64,000 nucleotides of DNA from Siphonodentalium dalli (GCA_032622095.1 CP136068.1:9341314-9405313); one strand, 5' to 3'; positions 34,554-45,991 are shown, numbered from the stretch's first letter. A program made the numbers and translations. Notes: a model not told the origin generated them from the sequence alone.

Positions 34554-35297
34554 AAAACAATGCTTTGGATGAGATGGGGACCATCAAAATGGATTGTGTA
34601 CCTTTACAACTATGATAAACACAATGCTTTGACAGATAGTAACCCATTCTGAGGCATTAAAAATTATTTTTTGCTTTTTAGAAAAAATTCTTGAAATCCA
34701 TGTTATATATAGGCAGGTGGTTTAAAATAGGGTAGGTAGGGAAACTTGACTCACATCTATTTTTTTCTTTGGCCTTATCAAAGCACCCCTCCAAATAATA
34801 GACCATTCCAATCTATACTTTATAACTAAATGGGAGAATCCATTTAGTGAAGAAAGGATTAATTTGAGGCTTGGATATTTTATTATGTCGCTTAACACGT
34901 TGAGTGCCGGAACCCTATAGTGTAACATTTCCAGGGTGCCAACTTTATATTATGTATCAAATAGGTATATAGCACCATATAACTACCCTCAAACCCCAAA
35001 ACTGGGCATGTATCAGCTTGGATCACATAAAAACATGGCATAAACACACTACGAGATAACTCGTAGTCAGCACAGAGCAATGCCATCTCATGGTATTTTG
35101 GCTGGGTGCCGACTACGAGTTATCTCGTATCCACACTTTACCATGTTTTTCTCATGAGTACTTCATTAGGTGATCATGTTCGATATTGTAAATAATAAAC
35201 ATGTGCTCACTTGACCTTTTAGAGTACCCTGCAAGTTCTGGCTACAACATAATTAACTCGTCACAGCCATGAAATATCGTATCCCACATTCCAGGGA
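34554..35297. other. Unannotated stretch with a hairpin
   Basis: Hairpin at about 35047-35137 with ACTACGAGATAACTCGTAGT and ACTACGAGTTATCTCGTA arms. The ACCATTCCAATCTATACTTT region (34795-34845) recurs near 45395 and flanks the insertion at 54757. No gene. Confidence 0.45.
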
Positions 35298-35939
35298 CCG
35301 TACCCTAAAACAGACCATTTATGGGACCATCTCATTTTATACAACAGAATATATGCAACAAATGAATGAATCTGCATGGATGATGTGCTCTATGAATGAT
35401 TAAAACATGGTAATTATAATGAAAATGAATGTATGACTGGAGTCATTAACCCTTTACCCAACAAAACGGCCAAAACCGGCCAAATAAAGCTTCAACAGCC
35501 TAAAATATCTTCGGTCTGTCTCAATAGAACCATACAAATATGGATATCATTGGAACCGGCTCCTTGACCACATTGTGATAGTTACAGTTATTCCCTGTGC
35601 CAATGTATTCTCTTATATATGCGAGTCGACCATAGGTCGCCTCGCATATATAAGAGAATGCATTGGCCTAAAAAAAATCTTTTTTTAACACTTTTTACCA
35701 TTTTTTCTTACATTCTTTAACAATTTTATAATTTTTAATGTGTTAAGCCAATGCATTCTCTTATATATAAGAGAATGCATTGGCACAGGGCAGTTCATTA
35801 TAATTACCATTTGTCTGCATCGTTCATAGACCACATGAATGTATTTTGCACTAATTAATCCATTTGTTGCATTTATTATGTTGAGTATAAAAGGAGACGA
35901 TCCAATAAATGGCCGGATTAGTGTAGAGTATGCATTTAA
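35298..35939. mobile_element. Foldback MITE family H, copy 3, split by a family D insertion
   Basis: Left arm to ATGACTGGAGTCAT (35446), right arm from TTCATTATAATTACCATTTG (35793) to GTGTAGAGTATGCATTTAA. The family D element 35446-35791 sits in the centre of the foldback. Confidence 0.75.
35446..35791 (+). mobile_element. Hairpin-cassette MITE family D, copy 3 (right end missing)
   Basis: Left end TTAACCCTTTACCCAACA and left arm complete; the first hairpin is intact; the second hairpin has lost its turn and consists of TTCTCTTATATATAAGAGAA only. It stops after GCACAGGGC without the GGGTTAA end. Confidence 0.85.
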
Positions 35940-36161
35940 GGTTTGACTTTTGTCACTCTTCTCAGATAAAGGATGTTCTAAGAAATTTACTTAACAATCT
36001 ATATTATGTAATAAATATATAAATATCAAACACATGACATAAGTACAGATTATTTTATAAACAAACTGAAAACAGCAACTCAAAACAAGCATTGTTCAGA
36101 CATATGTACATGTATATTGGAGCTTGGTCCATTTGCCCAATCGACAAGACACCAAGACATG

Positions 36162-36603
36162 TGTGACCCGCCATATCAAATCCAGTCGTAAGTCGGGATT
36201 TTTTTTACCCTGTGCCAATGCATTCTCTTATATATGCGAGTTGACCATAGGTCGCCTCGCATATATAAGAGAATGCATTGGCCTAACAATTTTTTATCAT
36301 TTTTTAAAAATAAATGTTCTTACAATTTTTAGGACATAAAATAAAAAACATCCATTACCCTGCAGGGAGCCCCACACATAAATAGAAGCATATAGAAGAG
36401 TGTCGTCTGCTCATGTTTGTCTGGGTCTCTGTATGGGTGAAATTATACAAGAAAAAATTATTAAAATTGTAAAAAATTGTTAGGCCAATGCATTCTCTTA
36501 TATATGCGAGGCGACATATGGTCGACTCGCATATATAAGAGAATGCATTGGCACAGGGTAAATAAATCCCGACTTACGACTGGATTTGATATGGCGGGTC
36601 ACA
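36162..36603. mobile_element. Hairpin cassette inside a different pair of arms (family D4)
   Basis: The outer arms, about 45 bp, are TGTGACCCGCCATATCAAAT... and its inverse (36558-36603), unrelated to the TTAACCC arms. Inside lie the same 69-bp hairpins (about 36218-36287 and 36482-36553, one base changed in each) preceded and followed by the CCCTGTGCCAATGC/GCATTGGCACAGGG junction. The spacer (36290-36480) is longer and different. No ORF. Confidence 0.8.
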
Positions 36604-36771
36604 TATCGAGAACGACATGAGTGTGTTGATAGGTTTGTACACACACCATGAGTGCTAGTGCGGAAGAATAAAACAAGAGGCACAGCCTCGAGTTCTATCC
36701 TTCCACGACAAACCCATTAATACACGTGTTGTTCTGCGTTTATTACATGCCACCCATCCTAGAATCCTGAA

Positions 36772-37280
36772 TTAAAGTGATGTGAAACACTCCGGTAGGT
36801 TGATCACATATAAATGGAGAATAATCTTGCTCAAAGTAATTTTTTGTACAAATATTATATCCAAATTGACAACACACGCCATCATACTTATATATTTATT
36901 AAATTCAGTGACTCTTGACGGTGAAATCATTTTCATTTGCGTCCCGAATCGTGAAGTAAATATTTACAATTGAGCATAGTTCAGACGATGTTTTCTATGG
37001 AGTGGTACGGTCGATTTGCTTGAGATTTTCGGCATTCTCCCAGTTTCACGCACCTGAACAAGTCCATAATACAGTAACGCTCTAATAATCGACTCCTTAA
37101 CCACAGCAGAATTATGGGTAACTTTTCAGGATTTAGTCGCAAATATGGCTCGTTGCCATTCATCGGAAAGCTCTCCCCGAGAATGGCAACAAGCCATATT
37201 TCCGACTAAATCCTGAAAAGTTACCCATAATTCTGCTGTGGTTAAGGAGATGATTAAATAGGGCATTACCTTGTCTTTAA
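36772..37280 (+). mobile_element. MITE family B, copy 5, with a family C element inserted near its end
   Basis: TTAAAGTGATGTGAAACACTCC start and TTGTCTTTAA end. A deletion removes the stretch normally between TTTTCGGCGATG and CAGTTTCACGCA. The family C element splits AAGTCCATAATA from TGTCTTTAA. Confidence 0.8.
37070..37272. mobile_element. Palindromic MITE family C, copy 2 (nested in family B)
   Basis: TACAGTAACGC...GGGCATTAC with arms CCACAGCAGAATTATGGG and inverse. Inserted at the TA of CCATAATATG in a family B copy, which fits the TA target of Tc1/mariner elements. Confidence 0.85.
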
Positions 37281-37824
37281 CCCTTTCAGTGCCAAGTCCA
37301 ATTTATGTATCAAACCATATTTCCTTGATCATTTTTCAAATTTATTGATTACATTGATGGAAAGAGCTCTTAAAACAAAAGACTTACAAGGTTTATTCAT
37401 GCACATACAGGTCTTGTTCTGTCATGAGTAATGATGCTTTAATTTTATAATTCCGGTTTCATGGTTGAGGGGAACATAATTTACGTCGTGTGACGTCAAC
37501 AGGATGCGCTTGGAACATGTGTGGCAAACAGATTCGTAAATACGGCAAGAACACTACAAATCTATGAACAAGCATGTAATCAAATGTTTTATACATTTTA
37601 TAGAAATTATAGAAAACATAGATTTGGCAAGAAATCAATAGAGAGATGCAGCAAAACTCACAAGAAAGCAGTTACAATTTCAGTTAGGGTCCTACATGTA
37701 CGTCATAAAATTATGCTTACGTTTTAACTGTATACACGATGCCCTAGCCATCATAATGGATAGGGTATCAATTTCTTCAGTTTGAACTGTGGTTTGAACC
37801 AAAAAATTCATTTAAAGGTACACA
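37281..37824. other. Unannotated stretch
   Basis: Starts CCCTTTCAGTGCC, resembling a TTAACCCTTTCA family E end, but no partner end was found. A 68-codon frame at 37521 has no recognisable domain. Confidence 0.35.
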
Positions 37825-38041
37825 TACAGTAATGCCCTAAATAATCGACTCCTTAACCACAGCAGAATTATGGGTAACTTTTCAGGATTTCTTCAGTAAT
37901 ATGGCTTGTTGCCATTCATCGGAAAGCTCTCAGTGAGAGATTTCCGATGAATGGTAACAAGCCACATTTCCGACTAAATTCTGAAAAGTTACCCATAATT
38001 CTGCTGTGGTTAAGGAGTCGATTATTTAGGGCATTACTGTA
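37825..38041. mobile_element. Palindromic MITE family C, copy 3 (complete)
   Basis: TACAGTAATGCCCTAAATAA to GGGCATTACTGTA, a palindrome of about 217 bp turning at GGAAAGCTCTCAGTGAGAG. Mutations on one arm are not mirrored on the other, so it is a resident, slowly decaying copy. Confidence 0.9.
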
Positions 38042-38134
38042 CTAAGTCAATTAGTTCTGTTCCATCACTAATTGTCAAGTCTCAGACAACTATTGATTGA
38101 CCGATTAAATAAAGGATTACTGTACTCGATGTGC

Positions 38135-38603
38135 TTAAAGGCCCGATCCGAGTCGCCGATTATTTTTTTTATAGCGACTTGATATACAGTTTCAATAAAA
38201 ATCTATGCCATAAAATATGATTAAAATAATATAATTCATCACTATTTAAAACATCTGTGTCTCAGAAGATGCCCACAGAGAAATAGAAAACTGCTGAAAT
38301 CATAGAATGACATCCCCCCTTTGGCTCCCAGAATGCAACATAATTCAAACATTTTCAATGGAAGGGGAAGAACTCTATCTTTAATATATAGAGTTAATCC
38401 CCCTTCATTGAAAATAATACTGCTTTTTACTGCAATCTAGATGACAAAAAGCATTGGCAACTCAACAAAAACAACATGTCCACAGTTTATTACAGCGGAT
38501 AAGTTGATAATACAATGTTTTGGAGCTTCCTCTTTCAAATGGTATATAATATGGCATATATTTTAATGTAATCTGCGGGTTCGAAAATTAAGGGGGCCTT
38601 TAA
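38135..38603. mobile_element. TTAA-bounded element, family N
   Basis: TTAAAGGCCCGATCC start and GGGGGCCTTTAA end, about 10-bp inverted termini ending in TTAA; 469 bp, no ORF, single copy in the window. An internal pair TCAATGGAAGGGG/CCCCCTTCATTGA is also inverted (38356-38412). Confidence 0.6.
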
Positions 38604-38618
38604 TCTGGTAGATTGTGT

Positions 38619-38759
38619 AAATCTCACATTGCACGATTAGCCATGTGTTGTCCCGTTCAATGATTATCTCACATTGCACGATTAGCCATGTGTTGTCCCG
38701 TTCAATGATTATCTCACATTGCACGATTAGCCATGTGTTGTCCCGTTCAATGATTATCA
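38619..38759. repeat. 45-bp tandem repeat, three units
   Basis: Unit contains CTCACATTGCACGATTAG and CATGTGTTGTCCCGTTCAAT. Copies are essentially identical, so the expansion is recent. In frame on the minus strand it would read IIERDNTWLIVQCE, but no gene context supports translation. Confidence 0.9.
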
Positions 38760-39026
38760 ATTTTGGGAAACGAATAGTTGGTCCTACATGAATTTCATGA
38801 TGATGAATAGTTAAACGTAGTTGCACAGTTGCAACTTTACATGTGAGTTTGCGAAACCTCTCTAATGGTAAAAATAAGTGAAAACTCTTATCACTGCTAT
38901 CACAGAAATATCCCACAATGTCAGTTGGGTCCCAACAAGGGTCGAAAGTAAAAAATCAGCATACGTGCCGGCAAATTTTTTCCCACTCCCCCCCCTGACA
39001 ATGTTGTGGATTTGCTGTAAATGGTC

Positions 39027-39366
39027 TTAAAGTGATGTGAAACACTCCGGTTGGGGTGATCAAATAGAAATGGAGAATAATATCAAAGTAGTTACACACT
39101 GTCATTCTTAAATATTAATTAAATGCAATGACTTTCGATGGCAAACTAATTTGCGTTAGTTTATTGCTGATTGTTGCATCAAGAATCGAGATGTAAATAT
39201 TTACAATTAAGTGTAGTTCAGATGATAATTTCTAGAGTGGTAAGGTTGATTTCTTTGATAATTTCAGCGATGATACTTAGAATGATACATTTCCACAGTC
39301 GGCATGACGCCTGAGTATTACCTCGTCAGTTTCACACACCCGAATAAGTCCATAATATGTCTTTAA
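39027..39366 (+). mobile_element. MITE family B, copy 6
   Basis: TTAAAGTGATGTGAAACACTCC to GTCCATAATATGTCTTTAA, with a deletion around the AAATTGACAACACAC region. Confidence 0.9.
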
Positions 39367-39409
39367 CAGTCAAAAGTCATTGAACCAGACCCAAATTCAA
39401 ACTATATTA

Positions 39410-39637
39410 TTAACCCTTCCATGACTGTACTTTCCTGATAGTTTGCGAAAATGTGCCAATGTAATCTCTTATATATGAGAACATATATAAGAGAATACAA
39501 TTTGGCCTAACAATATTTACCTTGACCTTGTAAGCCAGTGCATTCTCTTATATATGCAAGGCTCCCTATCTAAGAGAACTTACTGGCACAAGATCTTTTA
39601 TGCTCCACGAGCGCAGCTCCCATTATGAAATGGTTAA
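39410..39637. mobile_element. Cassette MITE family E, copy 2 (diverged)
   Basis: TTAACCCTTCCATGACTG start, CTCCCATTATGAAATGGTTAA end. Hairpin 1 reduced to CTCTTATATATGAG, hairpin 2 damaged (AAGGCTCCCTATCTAAGAG). GTGCCAATGTAATC and AGCCAGTGCATTC junctions preserved. Confidence 0.75.
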
Positions 39638-40085
39638 ATGTGTAGGACAGACAGACACACCTTATTTCAATTTCCAGAGACAGTATGCAATTCACTAACA
39701 CAATTACCGTAGAGATACAAATTTTATAACAAATGTGTTAACCCTTTGAAACTGAATGGCGGAAAACCGACCAGCATTGGAAATATAGGACATAATTGCT
39801 CCCAGCTAATACAAACTATTGGTTGGCATGGCATAGCAAGGTCAACTACGGGGGATATAGACTCATTTATAACATTTACATGTATATGATAAATGTTCGT
39901 GCTTTCTTGTTGACTGTATCCTACCAAAACATTTGAAAATAAATTACCAGAATGACCCGACAATGATCAGATGATGACATCAAAAACCTCAGATGTAAGT
40001 TTGCCATAAACAAATGCTATAATATCTGTTCGTGGACATGGCATAGTAAGTTCAACTACATGTACTTGATATAGAATGTTTGAGT
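39638..40085. other. Unannotated stretch
   Basis: No gene. TTGGCATGGCATAGCAAGGTC (39833) and GGACATGGCATAGTAAGTTC (40034) are short direct repeats. Confidence 0.4.
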
Positions 40086-40249
40086 TACAGTAATGCCCTA
40101 AATAATCGACTCTTTAACCACAGCAGAATTATGGGTAACTTTTCATGATTTAGTCGGAAATATGGCTTATTGCCATTCATCGGAAAGCTCTCATCGTTAC
40201 CCATAATTCTGCTGTGGTTAAGAAGTCGATTATTTAGGGCATTATAGTA
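40086..40249. mobile_element. Palindromic MITE family C, copy 4 (turn deleted)
   Basis: TACAGTAATGCCC to GGGCATTATAGTA. The right arm lacks the segment that pairs with GGATTTAGTCGGAAATATGG, leaving an asymmetric hairpin. Confidence 0.85.
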
Positions 40250-40326
40250 TCTCATTTGCTTCATAATCAGCATTTGGAAATGAATTAAATTTACTTGATT
40301 TTATTTTAAAATGTTTTTGATTTTGT

Positions 40327-40599
40327 TTAATCCTTTCATGACAGGAGCTGCGCTGGTGCAGCCTTAAAGATCATGTTCCAGTGCATTATCTTACATGTAT
40401 ATATGCGAGTTCCCATAGGGATCGAACCTCGCATATATAAAATAATGCACTGGCTTACAAGGTCAAGATAAATGTTGTTAGGTCAATGCACTGTCTAATA
40501 TAAGTGAGGCTCCCTGTGGGGAGACTCGCATATACAAGAGAATGCATTGGCACAGGGTTTTCACAAAATTTCAGGAAGCTCCAGTCATGGAAGGGTTAA
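40327..40599 (+). mobile_element. Cassette MITE family E, copy 3
   Basis: TTAATCCTTTCATGACAG start with GCTGCGCTGGTGCAGC (a small hairpin) and CCAGTCATGGAAGGGTTAA end. Two cassette hairpins with the family E turn (TCCCATAGGGA...) separated by CTTACAAGGTCAAGATAAAT. Confidence 0.85.
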
Positions 40600-41268
40600 A
40601 TATCCTAATTTTGTCCTACAACCGAGGTAATATGCTGTTTTACATAAATATGCCAGGGTTCAAAAGGTTAAATGATAGGACAGGAGCTGATAGGGTACAT
40701 GTACCTTGCTCCCACAAGATTTAACAGCAACACAATCATATTTGCAGCCATTTTAAATGAGTACCAATATAGTATAATTCAAAATCAACACAAATATTGT
40801 ACTGGTATATATTTTACAAGATATTCTCTCTAAAATTCATATCAAACCTACTTAAAATGTCAAAGGCTGGATTGATTGTTTTTGGCAAGTGATATCATAC
40901 TACAGTTGTCGTGGGGGGGGGCTCTCCCATTGACCGAATACCCGGTCGAGAGTCGATGGCTATTGTCAGTATGCTAATCCTGATTCGCTCATTAGCTCCT
41001 AAGAGAGGATGGGTTATTAATGCCAGTCCTTTTAGCTGACAATGTAGTAGGTGAAGCCGTTCATAGAAGCCACTAAGGAATTTAGTGCAATCCTATAAAG
41101 CAATGCTATTTCATAAGCTGCAATGCCCTATTATCATGCTAATCATCATGCAAAGTGCATTGAAACTAATTTACTGTGGAATGTGATATATAAATACATA
41201 AATTATTATTATTCTGAAAAGGGGGGGTACATGGTCATGCCATTAGGGAGGGATGCAGGGATACCCCA
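40600..41268. other. Unannotated stretch before the LINE
   Basis: Short G runs (40914, 41221) and AT-rich DNA. No gene supported. Confidence 0.4.
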
Positions 41269-41294
41269 TCAGCTCCCATATGGGGGGGGGGGGG

Positions 41295-44200
41295 TCCAGG
41301 TGGAGGGTTATACTATCATTGCAGAAATTATCTCCAGACACCCTGCGAGGCTAAACGATTTTCGGGTTGATAATTCCAAAACATTTTTCTTATATTATAC
41401 AAACGCTTACAATGTCTTTGACCGTAACAAAACTTAGAAACCTTAAAATATCATTCTGGAATATACATGGTTGGAAAGATAGCACTGGAGAAAACAAATT
41501 TTTAGATGACCAGTTTATTGCCCAGCATATTCTCAAATTTGACATAAGTGCATATTTAGAAACCTGGTTATATGATAAACAATCAGTTTGCAATATCCCT
41601 GGATATACAGTATTTTCCAAATTTAGACAACAAAATAAACGAGGTGGTATTGTTATTTACTGCAGAACAAATATTATTCAGGGTGTTAAACTATTGCAAT
41701 CAGCTAGTGAAAACATTATCTGGCTCAAATTAAGTAAAGATTTCTTCAATACGCCATCCGATGTAATTCTGGGAACAATTTATTGCAGCCCAGAGAGCTG
41801 TCTAACTCAACAAAAGAATCCAGAAGAAACATTTGATATCTTGGCCCGTGAAATAAAACGGTACTCCCAGATTGGGCAATTACTTATACAAGGGGATACT
41901 AATGGCAGGACAGGGGGACTGGCAGATTATCCTCGGAACGAGGAGAACAGACATCCCATAAATAAACGGTGTAATGTTGATAAAACAATAAACAGCAGGG
42001 GGAGGGCTTTAATTGATATATGTATTGACTCGGATATGCGAATCGCCAATGGCAGAACGACAGGTGACATTACAGGAAAGTTCACATCATTCCAGCCAAA
42101 CGGGTCATCGGTTGTTGATTATGTGATATACAGTGATCCCCTTTACGAAACACTCTCACACTTCCACGTGGAGCCTTTAACGATACATTCAGATCACTGT
42201 CAGTGCTGGTACACATTAAATGTTAATACTACTCTAGCAACAGTAGATCAAAGCGTCACAATCGAACTCACACAATTACCAGAAAGCTTCATTTGGAGTG
42301 ACGCATCAAAGAAAACTTTTCAAGATGCATTTCAACATATTGATATTCAAAACAATATACAGGAACTAATGTGTTCAGAAATCTCAGATCCAGAAATAAT
42401 GCAATGTAAAGTGAATGCTATATTTCATGTTGCCGCTTCTCGTTCGTTCAAATTGCGGAAACAAAGCTGCATGACTAAGATTCGTGTCAAACATAAACCG
42501 TGGTTCGATTGCGCATGTTATGAGATGAAACAACAGTTGAAGCTTTGTGCACGGGAACTTAATGCTCAGCACTATGATCCAGTCGTCCGGGAAAATTATT
42601 TTTCGCTAAAGCGTCAATATAAAAAACTCATAAAAAGGAAACGTGGTGATTATCGGAGTAATATATATGGGCAACTGGTACACATGCAAAACAATAAGCC
42701 GAAGGAATACTGGTCGCTAGTTAAACAATTGGATCGCGAGTCCTCTAATTCAAATAAAATGTCGCAATCAGTTAGCCCCAATGAACTCTACGAACACTTT
42801 AAAAATCTCGGACAGACAACGGACGACACCGGTGACCCTTTCTCTGATAACATCCATGGCCAGGTATCTGACATGGAACAAAATATCTCCTCCAATAATC
42901 ACCTTGATTATGACATATCTACAGAAGAAGTTGAAAAAGCATTGCGTAATTTAAAAATCGGAAAATCGGCCGGCCCTGACAACATTAAAGCAGAAATGCT
43001 GAAAGCTTCTAAAATATATACTCTCCCACTGTTAACACGTCTTTTTAATTTAGTGCTCAGTAAGGGACATATACCTAGCAAATGGACTGAAGGCATAATT
43101 GTTGCTATTCCAAAATGTAATAATGCAAATTCCCCGGACCAGATGCGGGGTCTGACATTAACTAGTGTTCTTGGGAAAATGTATGCCAGCATTCTTCTTG
43201 TGCGTCTAGACGAATACTTAAACGAAATGGAGGTTCCTTCCGAATATCAGTGTGGCTTCAGAAAGAATTACAGGACCACAGACAATTTATTTATTTTAAA
43301 ATGTTTAATTGAAAAACGTATAAATGATGGCAAAAAATTATACACATGCTTTGTGGACTTCAAAAAGGCATTCGACAGTGTCTGGCGAGAAGGATTATTA
43401 TATAAACTATTAAATCTAGGAATTGGGGGAAACATCTATATGTGCTTGAAAGAAATAATAACCAGTTATTCTTCAAGGTTAAAAATCAATGGAAATTCTC
43501 TTACTGCACCCATAAACAGCCAAATCGGCTTAATGCAAGGAAATAACCTTAGCCCTTTATTATTCAATATTTTCGTAGATGGTCTAGCAGAAGAACTAAT
43601 GGCCGACGACATGCATGCACCTTGCATAGATAATTTTAAAGTACCGTGTTTAATGTACGCTGACGATCTCGTATTAACTTCGGAGTCACAAGACGGCTTG
43701 CAAACAATGTTGACTCAACTGAACATTTTTTGTACGCGGTGGAAACTAACTGTGAACAAAAATAAGACCAAAATATTGATTTTTAACAAAAGTGGAAAAA
43801 AACTAAAACACAATCCTTTTCAAATTGGTACTTATACGTTGGAAACGACACAACAATATACATATCTTGGGTTGAAACTAGCGGCGTCTGGCACTTTCTC
43901 ACATGCATTAAACGATTTAAAGATTAGAGCATCGAGAGCTCATTTTTCACTACAAAGAACATGTGACGACTCGGCACCCATTGATGTCACGTGCAAACTT
44001 TTTGATTCTTGTGTAAAACCGATATTGACTTATGGATCTGAAATATGGGGTGACTATTCAGAAAGTCGCAAGGAAAATCCCATCGAAAAATTCCACACAC
44101 AATTTTGTAAACGAATTTTGGGATTATTTAGAAACACATCTAATATGGCTGTACTAGCCGAAATGGGTAGATTTCCGATCTATATCAATGTATTAAGGAA

Positions 44201-45020
44201 CATGATAGTCTATTGGCTTCGAGCTAACACTTTGTGTGATAAACGATTGGTGTATAAATGTTTAAAATTGATTTCTTGTGATGCAGATAATGAGTGGTTA
44301 CAGTGTATTAAAAATAACTTATATAAATATGGATTTGGGTACGTGTGGGAATCACCAAAATCAGTCAACATAGATACTTTTGGGGAGAAATTTCAATCCC
44401 GATTAAAAGACCATTTCCGACAAGCATGGAGGCACCTTGATATAAAAGGTGCATGTGCAGAAAATAGTAAATTAGAATTTATGGGAAAAATCAAAACAGA
44501 TTTTGAAACAAGGGCTTCTTATTTAACAACGTTATCTCGAAATGAAAGACGTCCAATATCGAAACTTGTTACAAGCTCGCACAAGCTAGAAATAGAAATA
44601 GGCAGACATGTGAAACCTAATCCAATCCCCGTAGAGGAACGAACTTGCAAACAATGTAGTCATAATATGCCCGCTAAAGATAAACCTATCGAAGATGAGT
44701 CTCACTTTTTATTACACTGCCCGAAGTACCACAATCTTAGGCAAGTCTTTAGCAGTTACGCGAAGAATGTGATATCAAATTACGATGTGTTAGACGAGCG
44801 CGAAAAGCTTCAAGAAATATTCAAATCTAATGATAAACAACTGAGCAGAGCTCTGAGTAAATATTTAATTGAAGCCGAAATATTACGACAATAACACTGT
44901 AATCACTCAGCACAAATATTCTAGTCATATATTTTATTTGCATGTTTATGTATATATTTTTTTGTTTTTTTTTTCTTTCTTTGCCATATCCTGTATCCGT
45001 ATAGCGATTGCGCAATAAAG

Positions 45021-45052
<32 letters not shown>
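41295..45052 (+). mobile_element. Near-complete single-ORF LINE with target-site duplications
   Basis: Flanked by ATCAGCTCCCATATGG plus G run (41269-41294) and ATCAGCTCCCGTATGG plus G run (45050-45075): about 26 bp with one substitution, read as target duplications. The 5' leader is about 117 bp, the ORF 3483 bp, and the 3' end is short with AATAAA (about 45013), then TATC repeats (45019-45052) as the tail. There is no poly(A) and no separate ORF1. The short microsatellite tail fits the CR1/L2/Jockey group. Confidence 0.8.
41412..44894 (+). CDS. Endonuclease/reverse transcriptase polyprotein of a non-LTR retrotransposon
   Basis: 1160 residues from the first ATG (the frame is open for 15 codons before it). 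An N-terminal apurinic-type endonuclease occupies roughly residues 10-265: the Asn in FWNIHGW, YLETWL, GDTNGRTG, VVDYVIYS, and the terminal HSDH at 259-262. The RT domain spans about 510-800: GKSAGPDNI, motif A FVDFKKAFD (647-655), motif B GLMQGNNLSPLLF, motif C YADD (749-752), and LTVNKNKTKILIF. A C-terminal zinc-knuckle-like Cys-Cys-His-Cys motif follows, C-x2-C-x15-H-x4-C at 1079-1103. All catalytic signatures are present and no frameshift or stop occurs, so the copy may encode active enzyme. It nicks target DNA and reverse-transcribes its own RNA there. Clade placement near CR1/L2/Daphne/Crack is inference. Confidence 0.92.
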   Translation: MSLTVTKLRNLKISFWNIHGWKDSTGENKFLDDQFIAQHILKFDISAYLETWLYDKQSVCNIPGYTVFSKFRQQNKRGGIVIYCRTNIIQGVKLLQSASENIIWLKLSKDFFNTPSDVILGTIYCSPESCLTQQKNPEETFDILAREIKRYSQIGQLLIQGDTNGRTGGLADYPRNEENRHPINKRCNVDKTINSRGRALIDICIDSDMRIANGRTTGDITGKFTSFQPNGSSVVDYVIYSDPLYETLSHFHVEPLTIHSDHCQCWYTLNVNTTLATVDQSVTIELTQLPESFIWSDASKKTFQDAFQHIDIQNNIQELMCSEISDPEIMQCKVNAIFHVAASRSFKLRKQSCMTKIRVKHKPWFDCACYEMKQQLKLCARELNAQHYDPVVRENYFSLKRQYKKLIKRKRGDYRSNIYGQLVHMQNNKPKEYWSLVKQLDRESSNSNKMSQSVSPNELYEHFKNLGQTTDDTGDPFSDNIHGQVSDMEQNISSNNHLDYDISTEEVEKALRNLKIGKSAGPDNIKAEMLKASKIYTLPLLTRLFNLVLSKGHIPSKWTEGIIVAIPKCNNANSPDQMRGLTLTSVLGKMYASILLVRLDEYLNEMEVPSEYQCGFRKNYRTTDNLFILKCLIEKRINDGKKLYTCFVDFKKAFDSVWREGLLYKLLNLGIGGNIYMCLKEIITSYSSRLKINGNSLTAPINSQIGLMQGNNLSPLLFNIFVDGLAEELMADDMHAPCIDNFKVPCLMYADDLVLTSESQDGLQTMLTQLNIFCTRWKLTVNKNKTKILIFNKSGKKLKHNPFQIGTYTLETTQQYTYLGLKLAASGTFSHALNDLKIRASRAHFSLQRTCDDSAPIDVTCKLFDSCVKPILTYGSEIWGDYSESRKENPIEKFHTQFCKRILGLFRNTSNMAVLAEMGRFPIYINVLRNMIVYWLRANTLCDKRLVYKCLKLISCDADNEWLQCIKNNLYKYGFGYVWESPKSVNIDTFGEKFQSRLKDHFRQAWRHLDIKGACAENSKLEFMGKIKTDFETRASYLTTLSRNERRPISKLVTSSHKLEIEIGRHVKPNPIPVEERTCKQCSHNMPAKDKPIEDESHFLLHCPKYHNLRQVFSSYAKNVISNYDVLDEREKLQEIFKSNDKQLSRALSKYLIEAEILRQ

Positions 45053-45075
45053 AGCTCCCGTATGGGGGGGGGGGG

Positions 45076-45894
45076 CAATACCCTATCAGCTTCCTGAGTG
45101 GCATGCTCTCATTTATTGATTGAACTTCTGAACACAACACAGGAGTATATCACTTCGTGAAGGATGGCGAGATTCCAACTAGCCATTGGGCTTATATTGA
45201 AACATAATGAAACAAGTAGGTAAGTACTATCGTGAAGACTAGGGTGAGGTATAAAAATGAGGCAGTATGATAAATGTCTCATTTCTATCGACTACATTTG
45301 AAGACACTCAGACCCACCAAAGAATATGAGTCCTTCAGCACTTTTATTATCTTCTAATCATAATGTCCTCTGCTCATTTTACCTGAACATCCCTCCAATA
45401 AATAATGGACCATTCCCATGAATACTTTCATAACTGAATGGGAGAATCAATTAAGTATAGAAAGGGTTGACTCATTGATATTCATGTTTCAAAATATGAA
45501 TACGATTGACATTTAGGCCTGAAGTCATGTAGGCATCACGTGTTTATAAGAGCGGTCACTTTTTCCTCTAAACCAATTTTAGCGCAATGTGCATTCGCTT
45601 CTCTAAATACAGAATACAGTTTTCAGGTCGGTTGCTATATAATAGAAGGAATCTGTTATTACTAATACTATTACAATATCATAAGGTCATGTTGCATCAT
45701 CTCCTTATTTAGAATGCATGCATACTATTTACTAAACAGCGTTTACCAAACAATCCTTATTTGGTATGTTATGTAATTATCCATGTTGTGAGAAAAGACA
45801 AACAAGATTAATAAATTTGTATCTCCTCGCAAAAACAAATCTATTGTGTCTACATGTTCTGCCTGATCACTCATCAATTATGAAGTAACATACA
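45076..45894. other. Unannotated stretch after the LINE
   Basis: About 45390-45470 resembles 34780-34860 (ACCATTC...ATACTT...TAACTGAATGGGAGAA), a low-copy repeat. No gene supported. Confidence 0.4.
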
Positions 45895-45991
45895 TTAAAG
45901 TGATGTGAAACACTCCGGTATGGTGATCAAATAGTAATGGAGAATAATCCTGTTCTAAGTAGTTATTTTTACAAATATTGTATCCCGTTTG
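45895..45991 (+). mobile_element. MITE family B, copy 7 (first 97 bp only)
   Basis: TTAAAGTGATGTGAAACACTCC to ACAAATATTGTATCC, then unrelated sequence. Truncated at its right side. Confidence 0.85.

Noticed and set aside
42384-43192. Minus-strand frames inside the LINE
   Set aside because: Antisense shadows of the intact endonuclease/RT frame.
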